Below, piece after piece: positions 1-7,016 of a stretch of 15,910 nt of DNA. The notes beneath the pieces were generated by a model. The model ran no database searches, was not told the DNA's origin, and saw only the letters and a list, made by a program, of their open reading frames with translations. The translations under genes and the position numbers were made by a program. The DNA comes from CAZXCK01 sp964639225 (GTDB lineage Bacteria; Chloroflexota; Anaerolineae; Aggregatilineales; Phototrophicaceae), in contig CAZXCK010000103.1 in the NCBI GenBank assembly GCA_964639225.1, positions 1-15,910 on the forward strand, in the 5' to 3' direction. Numbering within the stretch: position 1 is the stretch's first letter; every line of letters begins with the position of its first letter.

Positions 1-1388
1 TCGCCACCACGCTGGCGGCGCTGGCCAACTCACACGGCGGCACGCTGATTCTGGGCGTCGCTGCGCCGGCAGATGGCACACCAGCCCCGACGCCAGTCAT
101 CAGTGGCGTGAGCGATGTCGCGGGCGCGGTGGGGCGCGTCGAAACGGCAGCCCTTAAACTGGTCCCGCCGCTGATTATCCCCATCCCGCGCATCATCACC
201 CTCGACGAGAAGAAGCTGGTTATCGCGGTTGTCGCCGCCGGGATGCCGCGCGTCTATGCGCTGGATGGGCGCTATGTGCGGCGTGACGGCACAGCCAACG
301 TCGCCATTGAACCGGCGGCGCTGCGCCGTCTGCTCATCGAACGCGGTGAGATCAACTTTGAGACGGAGCCGCTGCCCGCCGCCAGCCTGGACGACATCGA
401 CTGGGTGCGCGTGCGCGCTTACGTGGGCAAACTCAGCGGCCTGGGCAGCACAGAGCCGCAGCAGGTGCTGCTCAGGCGCGGCTGCCTGGCACACCATCAG
501 GGAAAGCTGCACCCGACGCCTGCCGGGATTCTGCTGTTCGGCAAAGACCCGCAGGCGTTCCTGCGCGGTACGGAGATCACCGCCGCGCGTTTTGCCGGGC
601 GGGAAATGGGCGACCGCTTCACCCGCGAGGACATCACCGGCACACTGCCGGACCAGATCAACCGCGCCGAGACGTTCCTGCGCGACAACATGCGCAAGAA
701 TGTCGCGCTGGGCCAGTCGATGGCCCGCAGCGAGCAGTCGGAGTATCCGCTGGAAGCCGCCCGCGAGCTGCTGGTCAACGCGGTCGCCCACCGCGATTAC
801 AGCATCCGGGGCGATGGCATCCGCCTGTTCCTGTTCTCGGACCGCATGGACGTTACCAGTCCCGGCAGGCTGCCCGGCCCGGTGACCGTCGCCAACATCA
901 AAGATGAACGCTTTTCGCGCAACCCGGCTATTGTGCAGGTGCTGGCCGAGATGGGCTTCATCGAACGGCTGGGCTACGGCGTGGATCGCGTTATCGAGCT
1001 GACGCGACAGCTCGGCCTGCGCGAGCCGGAGTTCAGCGAGACAGACGGCGGCTTCCGCGCCCGGCTCTACAATCAGCAGGCCGAAGCCGTGCCCCCACCC
1101 GCCCCAACGCCTGTAGTCTCCGAGGGAGCGCTGGCCGAACTCAACCCGCGCCAGCAGGCCGCCCTCGAATATCTGGCCCAGCCGCAGAACCGGCGCATCA
1201 CCAACAGCGAACTCCAGCGCCAGTTCCCAGAAGTCCACGCCGAGACCATTCGCCGCGACCTGGCCGATATGGTCACACGCGGGCTGCTGACCAAACACGG
1301 CCAGAAGCGCGGCTCGTATTACGTCCTCAGCCAGCCGCCCCAGGACAAGCCAGAAGCGCCCCCGCCAGTGGATGCGCCGCCACAGTAG
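1..1388 (+). CDS. AlbA/Schlafen-domain putative transcriptional regulator, 5' end missing
   Basis: The reading frame is open from nt 3 to the TAG at 1386-1388, giving 461 visible residues, and the start lies off the left edge. The first residues contain ANSHGGTLILGV (residues 8-19), the typical end of an AlbA_2/Schlafen-like domain. Next comes RYVRRDGTANVA (about 87-98), the usual Y-R-x-G-x-x-N element of this family. Residues about 255-350 carry ELLVNAVAHRDYS, RGDGIRLF and TSPGRLPG, typical of the HATPase_c_4 region of 'RecG-like/AlbA' regulators. Residues about 379-444 form a C-terminal winged helix of DeoR/HTH type, with ETIRRDLADMVTRGLL as recognition-helix-like text. The family is usually annotated as a putative DNA-binding, ATP-binding regulator, but real substrates and targets are mostly unknown. 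An internal GTG at 108 is not the start, because conserved domain text precedes it. The following gene is 87 nt away with its own promoter. Family assignment is confident; function is inferred. Confidence 0.85.
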   Translation, partial: ATTLAALANSHGGTLILGVAAPADGTPAPTPVISGVSDVAGAVGRVETAALKLVPPLIIPIPRIITLDEKKLVIAVVAAGMPRVYALDGRYVRRDGTANVAIEPAALRRLLIERGEINFETEPLPAASLDDIDWVRVRAYVGKLSGLGSTEPQQVLLRRGCLAHHQGKLHPTPAGILLFGKDPQAFLRGTEITAARFAGREMGDRFTREDITGTLPDQINRAETFLRDNMRKNVALGQSMARSEQSEYPLEAARELLVNAVAHRDYSIRGDGIRLFLFSDRMDVTSPGRLPGPVTVANIKDERFSRNPAIVQVLAEMGFIERLGYGVDRVIELTRQLGLREPEFSETDGGFRARLYNQQAEAVPPPAPTPVVSEGALAELNPRQQAALEYLAQPQNRRITNSELQRQFPEVHAETIRRDLADMVTRGLLTKHGQKRGSYYVLSQPPQDKPEAPPPVDAPPQ

Positions 1389-1400
1389 GGAGAACGCCGA

Positions 1401-1428
1401 TTACCAGTCCGGGGAGTTATGGTAGAAT
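1401..1428 (+). promoter_or_regulatory. Extended -10 promoter for the lipoprotein gene
   Basis: TTACCA (1401-1406, 4 of 6 to the -35 consensus) is followed after 16 nt by TAGAAT (1423-1428, 5 of 6 to the -10 consensus). The -10 box is preceded by TGG, an extended TGn element. Transcription would start near 1435, leaving a leader of about 40 nt before the ATG at 1476. This supports separate transcription from the upstream regulator gene. Confidence 0.55.
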
Positions 1429-1475
1429 CGGCCCAATGTCTACCCTGATCCGTGAATTTCCGAGTTCGCCAATTG

Positions 1476-3062
1476 ATGAAAACAGCCATGCTCAATTTTA
1501 ATCGTCGCTCTGTTTTGCTTCTGCTGGCAGCAGTCACCCTGTTCACTGCCGCCTGCCAGGCCGCAGCCGAGCCGACGCCAACCCCAACCGAGACGCCGAC
1601 CATTACACCAACAGCGACCGCCAGCGCCACGCCGACTGTTACGCCGACAGCCACCGAAACGCCGCTGCCAACCGAGACGCCGACGATCACACCGTCGCCG
1701 ACCGAAACCGCTACGCCAACGCTGACGCCGGTCCCCACCCAGACACCGCTGCCGGTGCCAGCGCTGGGCTTCGACCGCTGGGAGCTTGTCGATCTGCCGG
1801 CGGGCATGCAAAACGGCGTCACCACGCCGATGATCGCTTTCGTCAATCAGAACAACGCCGAGACCATCAGCAATCTGTCGACGGCGCAGCCAGCTACGAA
1901 CAATGAGACCTTGTATTTCACCTCACCCACCAACCGCAGCCAGCGGATTCCTATTCTGGAACTGCGCTCGATCACCAGCTCGCAGATGTTTGTGTCGCCG
2001 CGCGGCAACGCCGTCGCCTATTTCATCGACGACCCCAACAACATCGACGACGGGCTGTATGTGCTCGATCTGTCGGTAGGTATGACCGGGCGCATCGTCC
2101 CCACCGACTCGCTGATTCAGCGCGGCATCGTCAACACGCCATCCTGGTCGCCGGACGGTCAGCGGCTGGCGCTGGCGCTGGAATCCGGCTACAGTCTGGA
2201 TATTTTTACCTTCGACCTGGCCAGTTCGTCGTGGAGCGAACTAATCCGCGATGGATCGTTTAACTTCTGGCCGTCCTGGTCGCCGGATGGGCGCTATCTG
2301 GCGTTCGTGTCGGACCGCGCTGTGTGCCCATCGTGGATTCCCGGCGAGCCGGGTGCCTGCAATCCCGATGAAACCGAGCCGCCAACCGGCGGTCATGTCT
2401 ACGTGCTGGAGATCAACACCGGGGAGATTACACGCCTCTCCGACGAGTGGACCTACGAACCGCCCTACTGGATTAACAACCGGCTGCTGGGCTTCGTCAC
2501 CGGTGATCGCTTTGACCTGCTCAACCCGTCGCGGTCGCTGTGGGTGGCCACCCTGGCCGACATGCAGGCCCGCGAAGTTCGCCTGAGCGACGGCCCGGCC
2601 ACGCCCTTTATGGTCGCCGAGACGTGGTCGCCGGATGGCAATCGCGTTATCGCGCAGAGTGTGAACGGCGATGGCAACGAGATCGTCATCATGCTGGCCA
2701 ACGGCAGCCGCCTGCACACCATCGACGAACTTTCTTTCGCGCGCTTTACGCTGCGCGCCACCTGGGCGCCGGATAATTCGCGGCTGGCCCTGGGCGGCAG
2801 CAGCGGCCAGTGCCCGTATGGTATCCGCGTCGTCGATGAGGACTTCGGCTTTGTGGCACAGGGCAACCAGCCGCGCAGCATGTGCAACCCGATCTTCGCG
2901 CCGGATGGCTCGCGCATCGCCTTTACCGGCGTCAGCACCGGCGCAACCGCCGTCGATGGCCGTTTGGACATCTACAGCAGCAGCGCTAACGGCTTCGAGG
3001 CGATCAACCTCACCGTCGATCTGCGCGGCCAGATGACGCTGCTGGGCTGGGTCTCGCCCTGA
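1476..3062 (+). CDS. Secreted lipoprotein with Pro/Thr-rich stalk and TolB/PD40-type beta-propeller
   Basis: The protein has 528 residues from ATG 1476. A GTG at 1452 in the same frame would add eight residues, and an ATG at 1488 is also possible. A signal peptide with a basic stretch (NRR) and hydrophobic core VLLLLAAVTLF ends at TAAC, giving lipidation Cys27. The -3 Thr is not the classic Leu, but the site satisfies the permissive lipoprotein pattern. Residues 33-95 are an almost pure Pro/Thr/Glu/Ala linker, probably a flexible stalk. The rest carries at least five PD40/WD40-like motifs: SWSPDGQRLA (near 221), SWSPDGRYLAF (near 266), TWSPDGNRVIA (near 382), TWAPDNSRLA (near 428) and IFAPDGSRIAF (near 472). 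These indicate a TolB-like beta-propeller displayed outside the membrane. Cysteines in the propeller (VCPSW, ACNPD, QCPYG, MCNP) could form disulfides. It probably binds a protein or glycan; no enzyme motif is visible. The ligand is unknown. Confidence 0.85.
   Translation: MKTAMLNFNRRSVLLLLAAVTLFTAACQAAAEPTPTPTETPTITPTATASATPTVTPTATETPLPTETPTITPSPTETATPTLTPVPTQTPLPVPALGFDRWELVDLPAGMQNGVTTPMIAFVNQNNAETISNLSTAQPATNNETLYFTSPTNRSQRIPILELRSITSSQMFVSPRGNAVAYFIDDPNNIDDGLYVLDLSVGMTGRIVPTDSLIQRGIVNTPSWSPDGQRLALALESGYSLDIFTFDLASSSWSELIRDGSFNFWPSWSPDGRYLAFVSDRAVCPSWIPGEPGACNPDETEPPTGGHVYVLEINTGEITRLSDEWTYEPPYWINNRLLGFVTGDRFDLLNPSRSLWVATLADMQAREVRLSDGPATPFMVAETWSPDGNRVIAQSVNGDGNEIVIMLANGSRLHTIDELSFARFTLRATWAPDNSRLALGGSSGQCPYGIRVVDEDFGFVAQGNQPRSMCNPIFAPDGSRIAFTGVSTGATAVDGRLDIYSSSANGFEAINLTVDLRGQMTLLGWVSP
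1572..1760 (+). repeat. Degenerate Pro/Thr codon repeat, with an 84-nt internal duplication
   Basis: This stretch codes for the 63-residue Pro/Thr stalk. It is built from short ACGCC/ACCGA-type units. A 24-nt segment starting at 1586 recurs at 1670 with two mismatches, an 84-nt (28-codon) period that repeats the peptide PTETPTITP. It looks like unequal duplication inside the linker, so its length may vary between strains. Confidence 0.7.
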
Positions 3063-3079
3063 ACGAGGCGGCAGTTGGC

Positions 3080-3088
3080 TGATATACT
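3080..3088 (+). promoter_or_regulatory. Possible extended -10 promoter for the fabG unit
   Basis: TGATATACT joins a TGn extension to TATACT, a good -10 box. The best -35 at the right spacing is weak (TGAACG, 3060-3065, overlapping the upstream stop codon). A second possible -10, TATAGT, lies at 3156-3161, also without a good -35. One of these should drive the four-gene unit starting at 3206. Confidence 0.35.
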
Positions 3089-3089
3089 C

Positions 3090-3118
3090 CGGGCCGCGCT
3101 GTGTCGCGGCCTGTTTCA
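3090..3118 (+). terminator. Terminator-like hairpin behind the lipoprotein gene
   Basis: GGCCGCG (3092-3098) pairs perfectly with CGCGGCC (3105-3111) across a 6-nt loop. One G-U and one C-G pair extend it to 3090-3113. The following TGTTTCATT is moderately T-rich. It lies 27 nt after the lipoprotein stop codon, so it fits an intrinsic terminator. Because a good -10 box sits just upstream, it could instead be a hairpin at the 5' end of the fabG transcript. Confidence 0.5.
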
Positions 3119-3205
3119 TTCACACCAACGGTAGCCGGACCCGGCAGGAATCCGTTATAGTTGTCTCATTAGACTTACACTCAACAGAATTGCAGAGGTT
3201 GCCTG

Positions 3206-3958
3206 ATGTCACAATTACAGGAGAGAGTAGCCGTCGTCACCGGCGCGAGTCGCGGTATCGGCAAAGCGATTGCCCTGGAACTGTCGTCGCGGGGCGCTGC
3301 CGTTATCATCAATTGCAAGTGCGAGGCCGACACCAACGAAGCCGACGCCGTCGTCCAGCAGATCGTCGATAACGGCGGGCAGGCACAGGTCGTCACCGCC
3401 GATGTGACCGATGAAGCGCAGGTCGATATGCTGTTTAAGTCGGCGGTGCAGGCGTTCGGCAAGGTCGATATTCTGGTGAACAACGCCGGTATCACCCGCG
3501 ACAACGTCATCATGATGATGAAGCCGGAGGACTTCGACGCCGTGATTCAGACTAACCTGCGCAGCGCCTGGTTATGCAGCAAGGCCGCCGTCCGTTCGAT
3601 GATGCGCAAGCGCTACGGGCGCATCGTCAACATTTCCAGCGTCAGCGGCATGATGGGCCAGGCCGGGCAGACCAACTACAGCGCCAGCAAGGCCGGCATC
3701 ATCGGCCTGACGAAAGCCCTGGCCCGCGAGGTCGCCAGCCGGGGAATCACGGTGAACGCGGTCGCGCCTGGCTTCGTCCTCACCGACCTGACCAAAGACC
3801 TGCCCGAAGAACTCACCGCGCGCCTGAATGACTTTATCCCGCTGGGGCGCTGGGGCACGGTCGAGGATGTGGCGCTGGCGACCGCATTCCTGGCTTCGGA
3901 CGACGCGCAGTACATCACCGGACACATACTCAACGTCGATGGCGGCATGGCGATGTGA
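3206..3958 (+). CDS. fabG: 3-oxoacyl-ACP/acyl-CoA reductase, FabG-type short-chain dehydrogenase
   Basis: This 250-residue protein has the usual length of FabG. It should reduce a 3-oxoacyl thioester to the 3-hydroxyacyl form with NAD(P)H in the cytoplasm. The Rossmann cofactor motif TGASRGIG is at 12-19 and NNAG at 92-95. The catalytic tetrad is N117, S145 (NISSVSG), Y158 and K162 (YSASK). NAVAPGF at 184-190 and the C-terminal VDGGMAM complete the classical SDR pattern. AGAGG at 3194-3198 serves as ribosome binding site 7 nt before ATG. It is the first gene of a four-gene co-directional unit; the next start is 50 nt downstream. With a PaaG-like crotonase two genes on, the substrate may be a CoA thioester (PhaB-like or beta-oxidation-like role) rather than ACP-bound. 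The sequence alone does not separate these. Confidence 0.88.
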   Translation: MSQLQERVAVVTGASRGIGKAIALELSSRGAAVIINCKCEADTNEADAVVQQIVDNGGQAQVVTADVTDEAQVDMLFKSAVQAFGKVDILVNNAGITRDNVIMMMKPEDFDAVIQTNLRSAWLCSKAAVRSMMRKRYGRIVNISSVSGMMGQAGQTNYSASKAGIIGLTKALAREVASRGITVNAVAPGFVLTDLTKDLPEELTARLNDFIPLGRWGTVEDVALATAFLASDDAQYITGHILNVDGGMAM

Positions 3959-4008
3959 GGCGGATACAGGTCCGCTAGCTGCATCGCCCATCAGCGTAAG
4001 GAGAGCCA

Positions 4009-4500
4009 ATGAGCAGTTCCACCCTATCCCCCAACGACGTGCAGCGCGCCCTGGACGCGCTGGGCCTGGCCATTCACATCCAGTTCTTCGAGTCGTCCAC
4101 GGCCACCTCGCAGCAGGCCGCCGACAGCATCGGCTGCGAGCTGGGGCAGATCGCCAAGAGTCTGGCGTTCATGGTCAACGGTGAGCCGGTGATGGTGGTC
4201 GCCAGCGGCGACCAGCGCGTGGATTACCGCAAGCTGGCGGCCCTGTTCGACGTGTCGCGCAAGAAGGTCAAAACCGCCAGCGCCGAAGAGTGCATCGAGA
4301 TCTTCGGCTATGCGCCGGGCGGCGTGCCGCCGGTGGGCCACCGCACAGATGGCATCCCGATCTACCTCGACGACTCACTGCGCCGCTACGACCTGATCTA
4401 CGCGGCTGCCGGGGCGCATAACGCCATCTTCCCCATCGCGCTCGACCAACTGGCGACGGCCACAGGCGGCACCTTCTCCGATGTGCGGCAGGAAACGTAA
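4009..4500 (+). CDS. YbaK/ProX-type aminoacyl-tRNA deacylase (trans-editing domain)
   Basis: This single-domain protein of 163 residues matches the YbaK/aminoacyl-tRNA editing family, which hydrolyses mischarged tRNAs such as Cys-tRNA(Pro) or Ala-tRNA(Pro). Visible signatures are QIAKSLAF with the conserved Lys50, VDYRKLAALF (71-80), KKVKTASAEE (85-94), the glycine loop GYAPGGVPPVG (100-110) and AAAGAHNAIF (132-141). A strong ribosome binding site, AAGGAGAG (3998-4005), precedes ATG 4009. It lies between the fabG and crotonase genes, 50 nt and 12 nt from them, so it is almost certainly cotranscribed with acyl-thioester enzymes, which is not an obvious partnership. The exact tRNA/amino-acid specificity (YbaK, ProXp-ala or another clade) cannot be told by eye. 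Confidence 0.83.
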   Translation: MSSSTLSPNDVQRALDALGLAIHIQFFESSTATSQQAADSIGCELGQIAKSLAFMVNGEPVMVVASGDQRVDYRKLAALFDVSRKKVKTASAEECIEIFGYAPGGVPPVGHRTDGIPIYLDDSLRRYDLIYAAAGAHNAIFPIALDQLATATGGTFSDVRQET

Positions 4501-4512
4501 GGGGTTCATGCG

Positions 4513-5298
4513 ATGAGCGACGACCATCTCATTTATCAGGCCGCTGACGGCGTAGCCACGCTCACACTCAACCGGCCCCACAGCTACAACGCGCTCGACC
4601 TGCCCCTGCTCCACGATCTGCGGGCGACGCTGGACAGCATCGCAACGGACGACAGCGTGCGGGCGGTGGTCATCACTGGCAGCGGCAAGGGCTTCTGCAG
4701 TGGCGCGGACCTGACCGCCATCGGTGGCGTAGGCATCGACGAGGCGGTGCGCGACGGTCTCAATCCGCTGGTACTGGCCATGCGCCGCCTGGAAAAGCCC
4801 ATCGTGTGTGCCATCAACGGAGTCGCCGCCGGAGCCGGGGCCGGGCTGGCGCTGGCGGCGGATTTTCGGCTGGCGTCGGACCGGGCCAGTTTCGTCTTCG
4901 CGGCGTTCGCCGGAATCGGCCTGGTGCCAGATTCCGGCGTGACCTATCTGCTGCAGCAGATCGTCGGCCAGGCGAAAGCGTTCGAGCTGTGCCTGCTGGC
5001 CGGGGCGAAGCAGCGCCTGGATGCGAACAGCGCGCAGGCGCTGGGGGTCGTCAACCGGGTTGTCGAGCACGACGATCTGCTGGCGCAGGCGCAGGCGCTG
5101 GCGGCCCAACTGGCACAGATGCCGACGCGCGCCATCGGCTACACCAAGCGGGCGCTGTACAGCGCGCCCGGTCGCACACTGGAGGACGCGCTGGAATTCG
5201 AAGCGCAGATGCAGGCGGCAGCCGTCCAGACTGAGGATTTCCAGGAAGGGCTGGCCGCATTCCTGGAGAAACGCCAACCCGTTTTCAGTGGTAAATAG
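4513..5298 (+). CDS. PaaG-like enoyl-CoA hydratase/isomerase (crotonase family)
   Basis: The protein has 261 residues, usual for the crotonase fold. The oxyanion-hole and CoA-binding elements are GKGFCSGADL (58-67) and GVAAGAGAGLALAADF (103-118). LNRPHSYNALD is the standard N-terminal motif and GLVPDSGVTYLL (136-147) the active-site loop. The position of the first hydratase glutamate (Glu144 in rat enoyl-CoA hydratase) is Gly111, and no Glu is present at the second site. Instead Asp140 sits in VPDSG, as in PaaG-type isomerases. I therefore favour double-bond isomerisation of an unsaturated or oxepin/epoxide CoA ester over plain hydration. AAGGGG (4499-4504) is the ribosome binding site, 8 nt before ATG, and overlaps the stop codon of the preceding gene. 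The downstream HIT gene starts 40 nt after the stop. No other phenylacetate-pathway gene is present, so the true substrate is open. Confidence 0.85.
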   Translation: MSDDHLIYQAADGVATLTLNRPHSYNALDLPLLHDLRATLDSIATDDSVRAVVITGSGKGFCSGADLTAIGGVGIDEAVRDGLNPLVLAMRRLEKPIVCAINGVAAGAGAGLALAADFRLASDRASFVFAAFAGIGLVPDSGVTYLLQQIVGQAKAFELCLLAGAKQRLDANSAQALGVVNRVVEHDDLLAQAQALAAQLAQMPTRAIGYTKRALYSAPGRTLEDALEFEAQMQAAAVQTEDFQEGLAAFLEKRQPVFSGK

Positions 5299-5338
5299 GA
5301 CTTTGTTTATTGTGTGGTTGCAGGCGTAGGAGACTAAT

Positions 5339-5683
5339 ATGACGATCTTCAGCAAAATCATCAAAGGCGAAATACCCGCCGACATCGTCCACCAGGACGA
5401 CAAAGTGACGGCATTTAAGGACATCAACCCACAGGCACCGGTTCACATTCTGATTGTACCCAACCAGGAAATCGCCACCGTTGACGACGTGACCGAAGCC
5501 GACACCGAAACGCTGGGGCACATGTTCATCGTGGCGCGGCAGATCGCGCGCGACCAGGGCATCGCCGAGACGGGCTATCGGATTATCGTCAACTGCCGCG
5601 ACGACGGCGGCCAGGAAGTCTATCACCTGCACATGCACCTGCTGGGCGGGCGCAGCCTGGGGCCGATGCTAACCCGCCGTTAA
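5339..5683 (+). CDS. HIT-family nucleotide hydrolase (HINT-like)
   Basis: This 114-residue protein has the HIT signature HLHMHLL, with His96, His98 and His100; His98 is the expected nucleophile by comparison with HINT. The N-terminal text FSKIIKGEIPADIV, FKDINPQAPVHILIVP and the C-terminal LLGGRSLG are typical of the HINT/PKCI branch. These proteins hydrolyse AMP linked to lysine, amines or acyl groups (adenosine phosphoramidates and acyl-adenylates) in the cytoplasm. The start is set by GTAGGAGA (5326-5333) just before ATG 5339. It is the last gene of the unit that begins with fabG and is followed by a strong bidirectional terminator. Hydrolysis of stray acyl- or aminoacyl-adenylates would fit the neighbouring acyl-CoA enzyme and tRNA deacylase, but that link is inference. 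Confidence 0.9.
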   Translation: MTIFSKIIKGEIPADIVHQDDKVTAFKDINPQAPVHILIVPNQEIATVDDVTEADTETLGHMFIVARQIARDQGIAETGYRIIVNCRDDGGQEVYHLHMHLLGGRSLGPMLTRR

Positions 5684-5710
5684 ACATGTCGGCTTTCTCC
5701 GCCGGACGAT

Positions 5711-5757
5711 CAACAAAAACGGCGCGCCCGGGTAATCCAGGCGCGCCGGTATATTTC
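5711..5757. terminator. Bidirectional intrinsic terminator
   Basis: CGGCGCGCC (5720-5728) pairs perfectly with GGCGCGCCG (5740-5748) across an 11-nt loop. The left flank CAACAAAAA reads as a U-tract on the minus strand, ideal for the dehydrogenase gene that stops at 5774. The right flank GTATATTTCT is an imperfect U-tract for the plus-strand HIT gene that stops at 5683. It is the only structure between these two convergent genes. Confidence 0.85.
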
Positions 5758-5773
5758 TGGGCAAAATTGCGCG

Positions 5774-6832
5774 TCAGAAGGTCAGCAGACGGCCTTCCAG
5801 CGCCGCCTGAGCGATGATCTGCGAGGCGACCTGCGTCGTCACGCCTTCGCTGTTGGCGATATTCAGCATACGCTTGATGGTGTAATAAATGTCACCGGCA
5901 CGAGCGTGAGCCTTCTGCGCGTCGTAGCCTTCCATCTCGCTGTAGACGTTGATAAGTCCGCCAGCGTTGATGACATAATCGACGGCATAAGCGATGCCGG
6001 CTTCTTCCAGGGCGCGGCTGTGGCGCTCGATATTCTCAAGCTGGTTGTTGGCCGCCCCGGCGATGACTTTGCACTTCAGGCGCGGGATGGTGACATCGTT
6101 GATGACGGCTCCCAGCGCGTTGGGCGAGAAGATGTCACAATCGACATCGTAAATATCGTCGATAGGCACAATCTGGATACCGAGCTGTTCCTCGGCCCGG
6201 CGGCAGGCTGCCGGATTGATGTCGGCGGCGGTGACTTCCGCGCCTTCGTCGATGAGGTACTCGGCCAGGGCATAGCCCACCTTGCCCAAACCCTGAATGG
6301 CCACGCGCACGCCTTCCAGATTGTCGCGGCGCAGCACTTCTTCGACCATGGCCTGGATGCCACTCAGCGCGCCGTAGGCGGTCACCGGCGACGGGTCGCC
6401 GCTTTCGCCGGGCAGGCCCACCACATAGGAAGTCATCTCGCGCACATAGACCATATCCTGTGGCTTAGTGCCCACATCCTCGGCGGTGATGTAACGCCCG
6501 CCCAGCCCGGCCACAAAGCGGCCAAACGCGCGGAAGCGCGCCGCCCGGATGTCCGGGTCGGACTCTTTGCCATCGGCCAGGATAACCGCCTTGCCGCCCC
6601 CCAACGGCAGACCGGCCACCGCCGCTTTGTAGGTCATGCCTTCTGACAGGCGCAGCACATCCAGCACGGCGTCCTCGTGCCGGTCGTAATGCCACAGGCG
6701 AGTCCCCCCCAGGCTGGGACCAAGCGTGGTGTTGTGGATGCCGATCAACGCGCGCAGGTCGGTCGCGCGGTCGTGGCAGAATACGAGCTGTTCGTGGTTG
6801 TGCTGTACGACATAATCCATGCAGTCAAACAT
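5774..6832 (-). CDS. Leucine/valine-type amino-acid dehydrogenase (Glu/Leu/Phe/Val family)
   Basis: The 352-residue product is the length of leucine dehydrogenases and should carry out NAD-dependent oxidative deamination of branched-chain or aromatic amino acids. Motifs in order: GPSLGGTR (38-45), Lys69 in MTYKAA, LPLGGGKAVI with Lys81, ITAEDVG with Asp119, and the dinucleotide motif GLGKVG (181-186). Lys69, Lys81 and Asp119 correspond to Lys68, Lys80 and Asp115 of bacillar leucine dehydrogenase, with about three extra residues before the Asp. I chose ATG at 6832 because AAAGG lies upstream at the right distance. A TTG five codons earlier (6847) would place this site inside the gene. It is transcribed divergently from hutU and ends at the shared terminator. 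Leu versus Val or Phe specificity cannot be fixed from sequence alone. Confidence 0.88.
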   Translation of the reverse strand: MFDCMDYVVQHNHEQLVFCHDRATDLRALIGIHNTTLGPSLGGTRLWHYDRHEDAVLDVLRLSEGMTYKAAVAGLPLGGGKAVILADGKESDPDIRAARFRAFGRFVAGLGGRYITAEDVGTKPQDMVYVREMTSYVVGLPGESGDPSPVTAYGALSGIQAMVEEVLRRDNLEGVRVAIQGLGKVGYALAEYLIDEGAEVTAADINPAACRRAEEQLGIQIVPIDDIYDVDCDIFSPNALGAVINDVTIPRLKCKVIAGAANNQLENIERHSRALEEAGIAYAVDYVINAGGLINVYSEMEGYDAQKAHARAGDIYYTIKRMLNIANSEGVTTQVASQIIAQAALEGRLLTF

Positions 6833-6861
6833 ACTTCGACCTTTCAAAAACTAAGTAGTCC

Positions 6862-6875
6862 ATAATTTGATTATA
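6862..6875 (-). promoter_or_regulatory. -10 box of the dehydrogenase promoter with overlapping AT-rich dyad
   Basis: On the minus strand the upstream region holds a perfect TATAAT (6870-6875 on the plus strand). It lies about 40 nt before the ATG at 6832, and no good -35 was found at 16-18 nt. ATAAT-TTG-ATTAT (6862-6874) forms a small dyad overlapping the box and may be an operator, though so short an AT-rich dyad can arise by chance. Confidence 0.5.
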
Positions 6876-6941
6876 ACTCGATTTTGTGCAGTGTGCCGTA
6901 AGGTTATCGTCTAAACTACATAAACAGGGTTTGCATCTCGC

Positions 6942-6970
6942 TTGACGGACGCTCGCTGCCCGCCTACGAT
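6942..6970 (+). promoter_or_regulatory. Sigma-70-type promoter for hutU
   Basis: TTGACG (6942-6947, 5 of 6) and TACGAT (6965-6970, 4 of 6) are separated by exactly 17 nt. The predicted start near 6977 gives a leader of about 40 nt. The promoter overlaps the upstream in-frame extension of hutU, which rules out the longer start. Confidence 0.65.
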
Positions 6971-7016
6971 GATAGAAACAGCCATTCAGAAAAATCAGAT
7001 TAAAAGGACGGTTATT

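Noticed and set aside
30..1298. Long open frame on the minus strand opposite the AlbA-type gene
   Set aside because: It is antisense to a gene with clear domain motifs. Its translation is Ala/Arg/Gly/Gln-rich with no recognisable domain, as expected for a shadow frame in GC-rich DNA.
1319..1846. Minus-strand frame with a striking GVSVGVG-type repeat
   Set aside because: The repeat is the reverse reading of the Pro/Thr-coding stretch of the lipoprotein gene (ACC/CCG codons read back as GGT/CGG). It has no ribosome binding site or independent support.
2241..3119. Minus-strand open frame opposite the propeller domain
   Set aside because: Antisense to a well-supported gene with PD40 motifs. Low-complexity composition and no family resemblance.
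6942..7016. N-terminal extension of hutU by 25 codons (TTG start)
   Set aside because: The extension overlaps a good 17-nt-spaced promoter, and AAGGA sits correctly before ATG 7017. From that start the active-site Cys takes number 410, as in the Pseudomonas enzyme.
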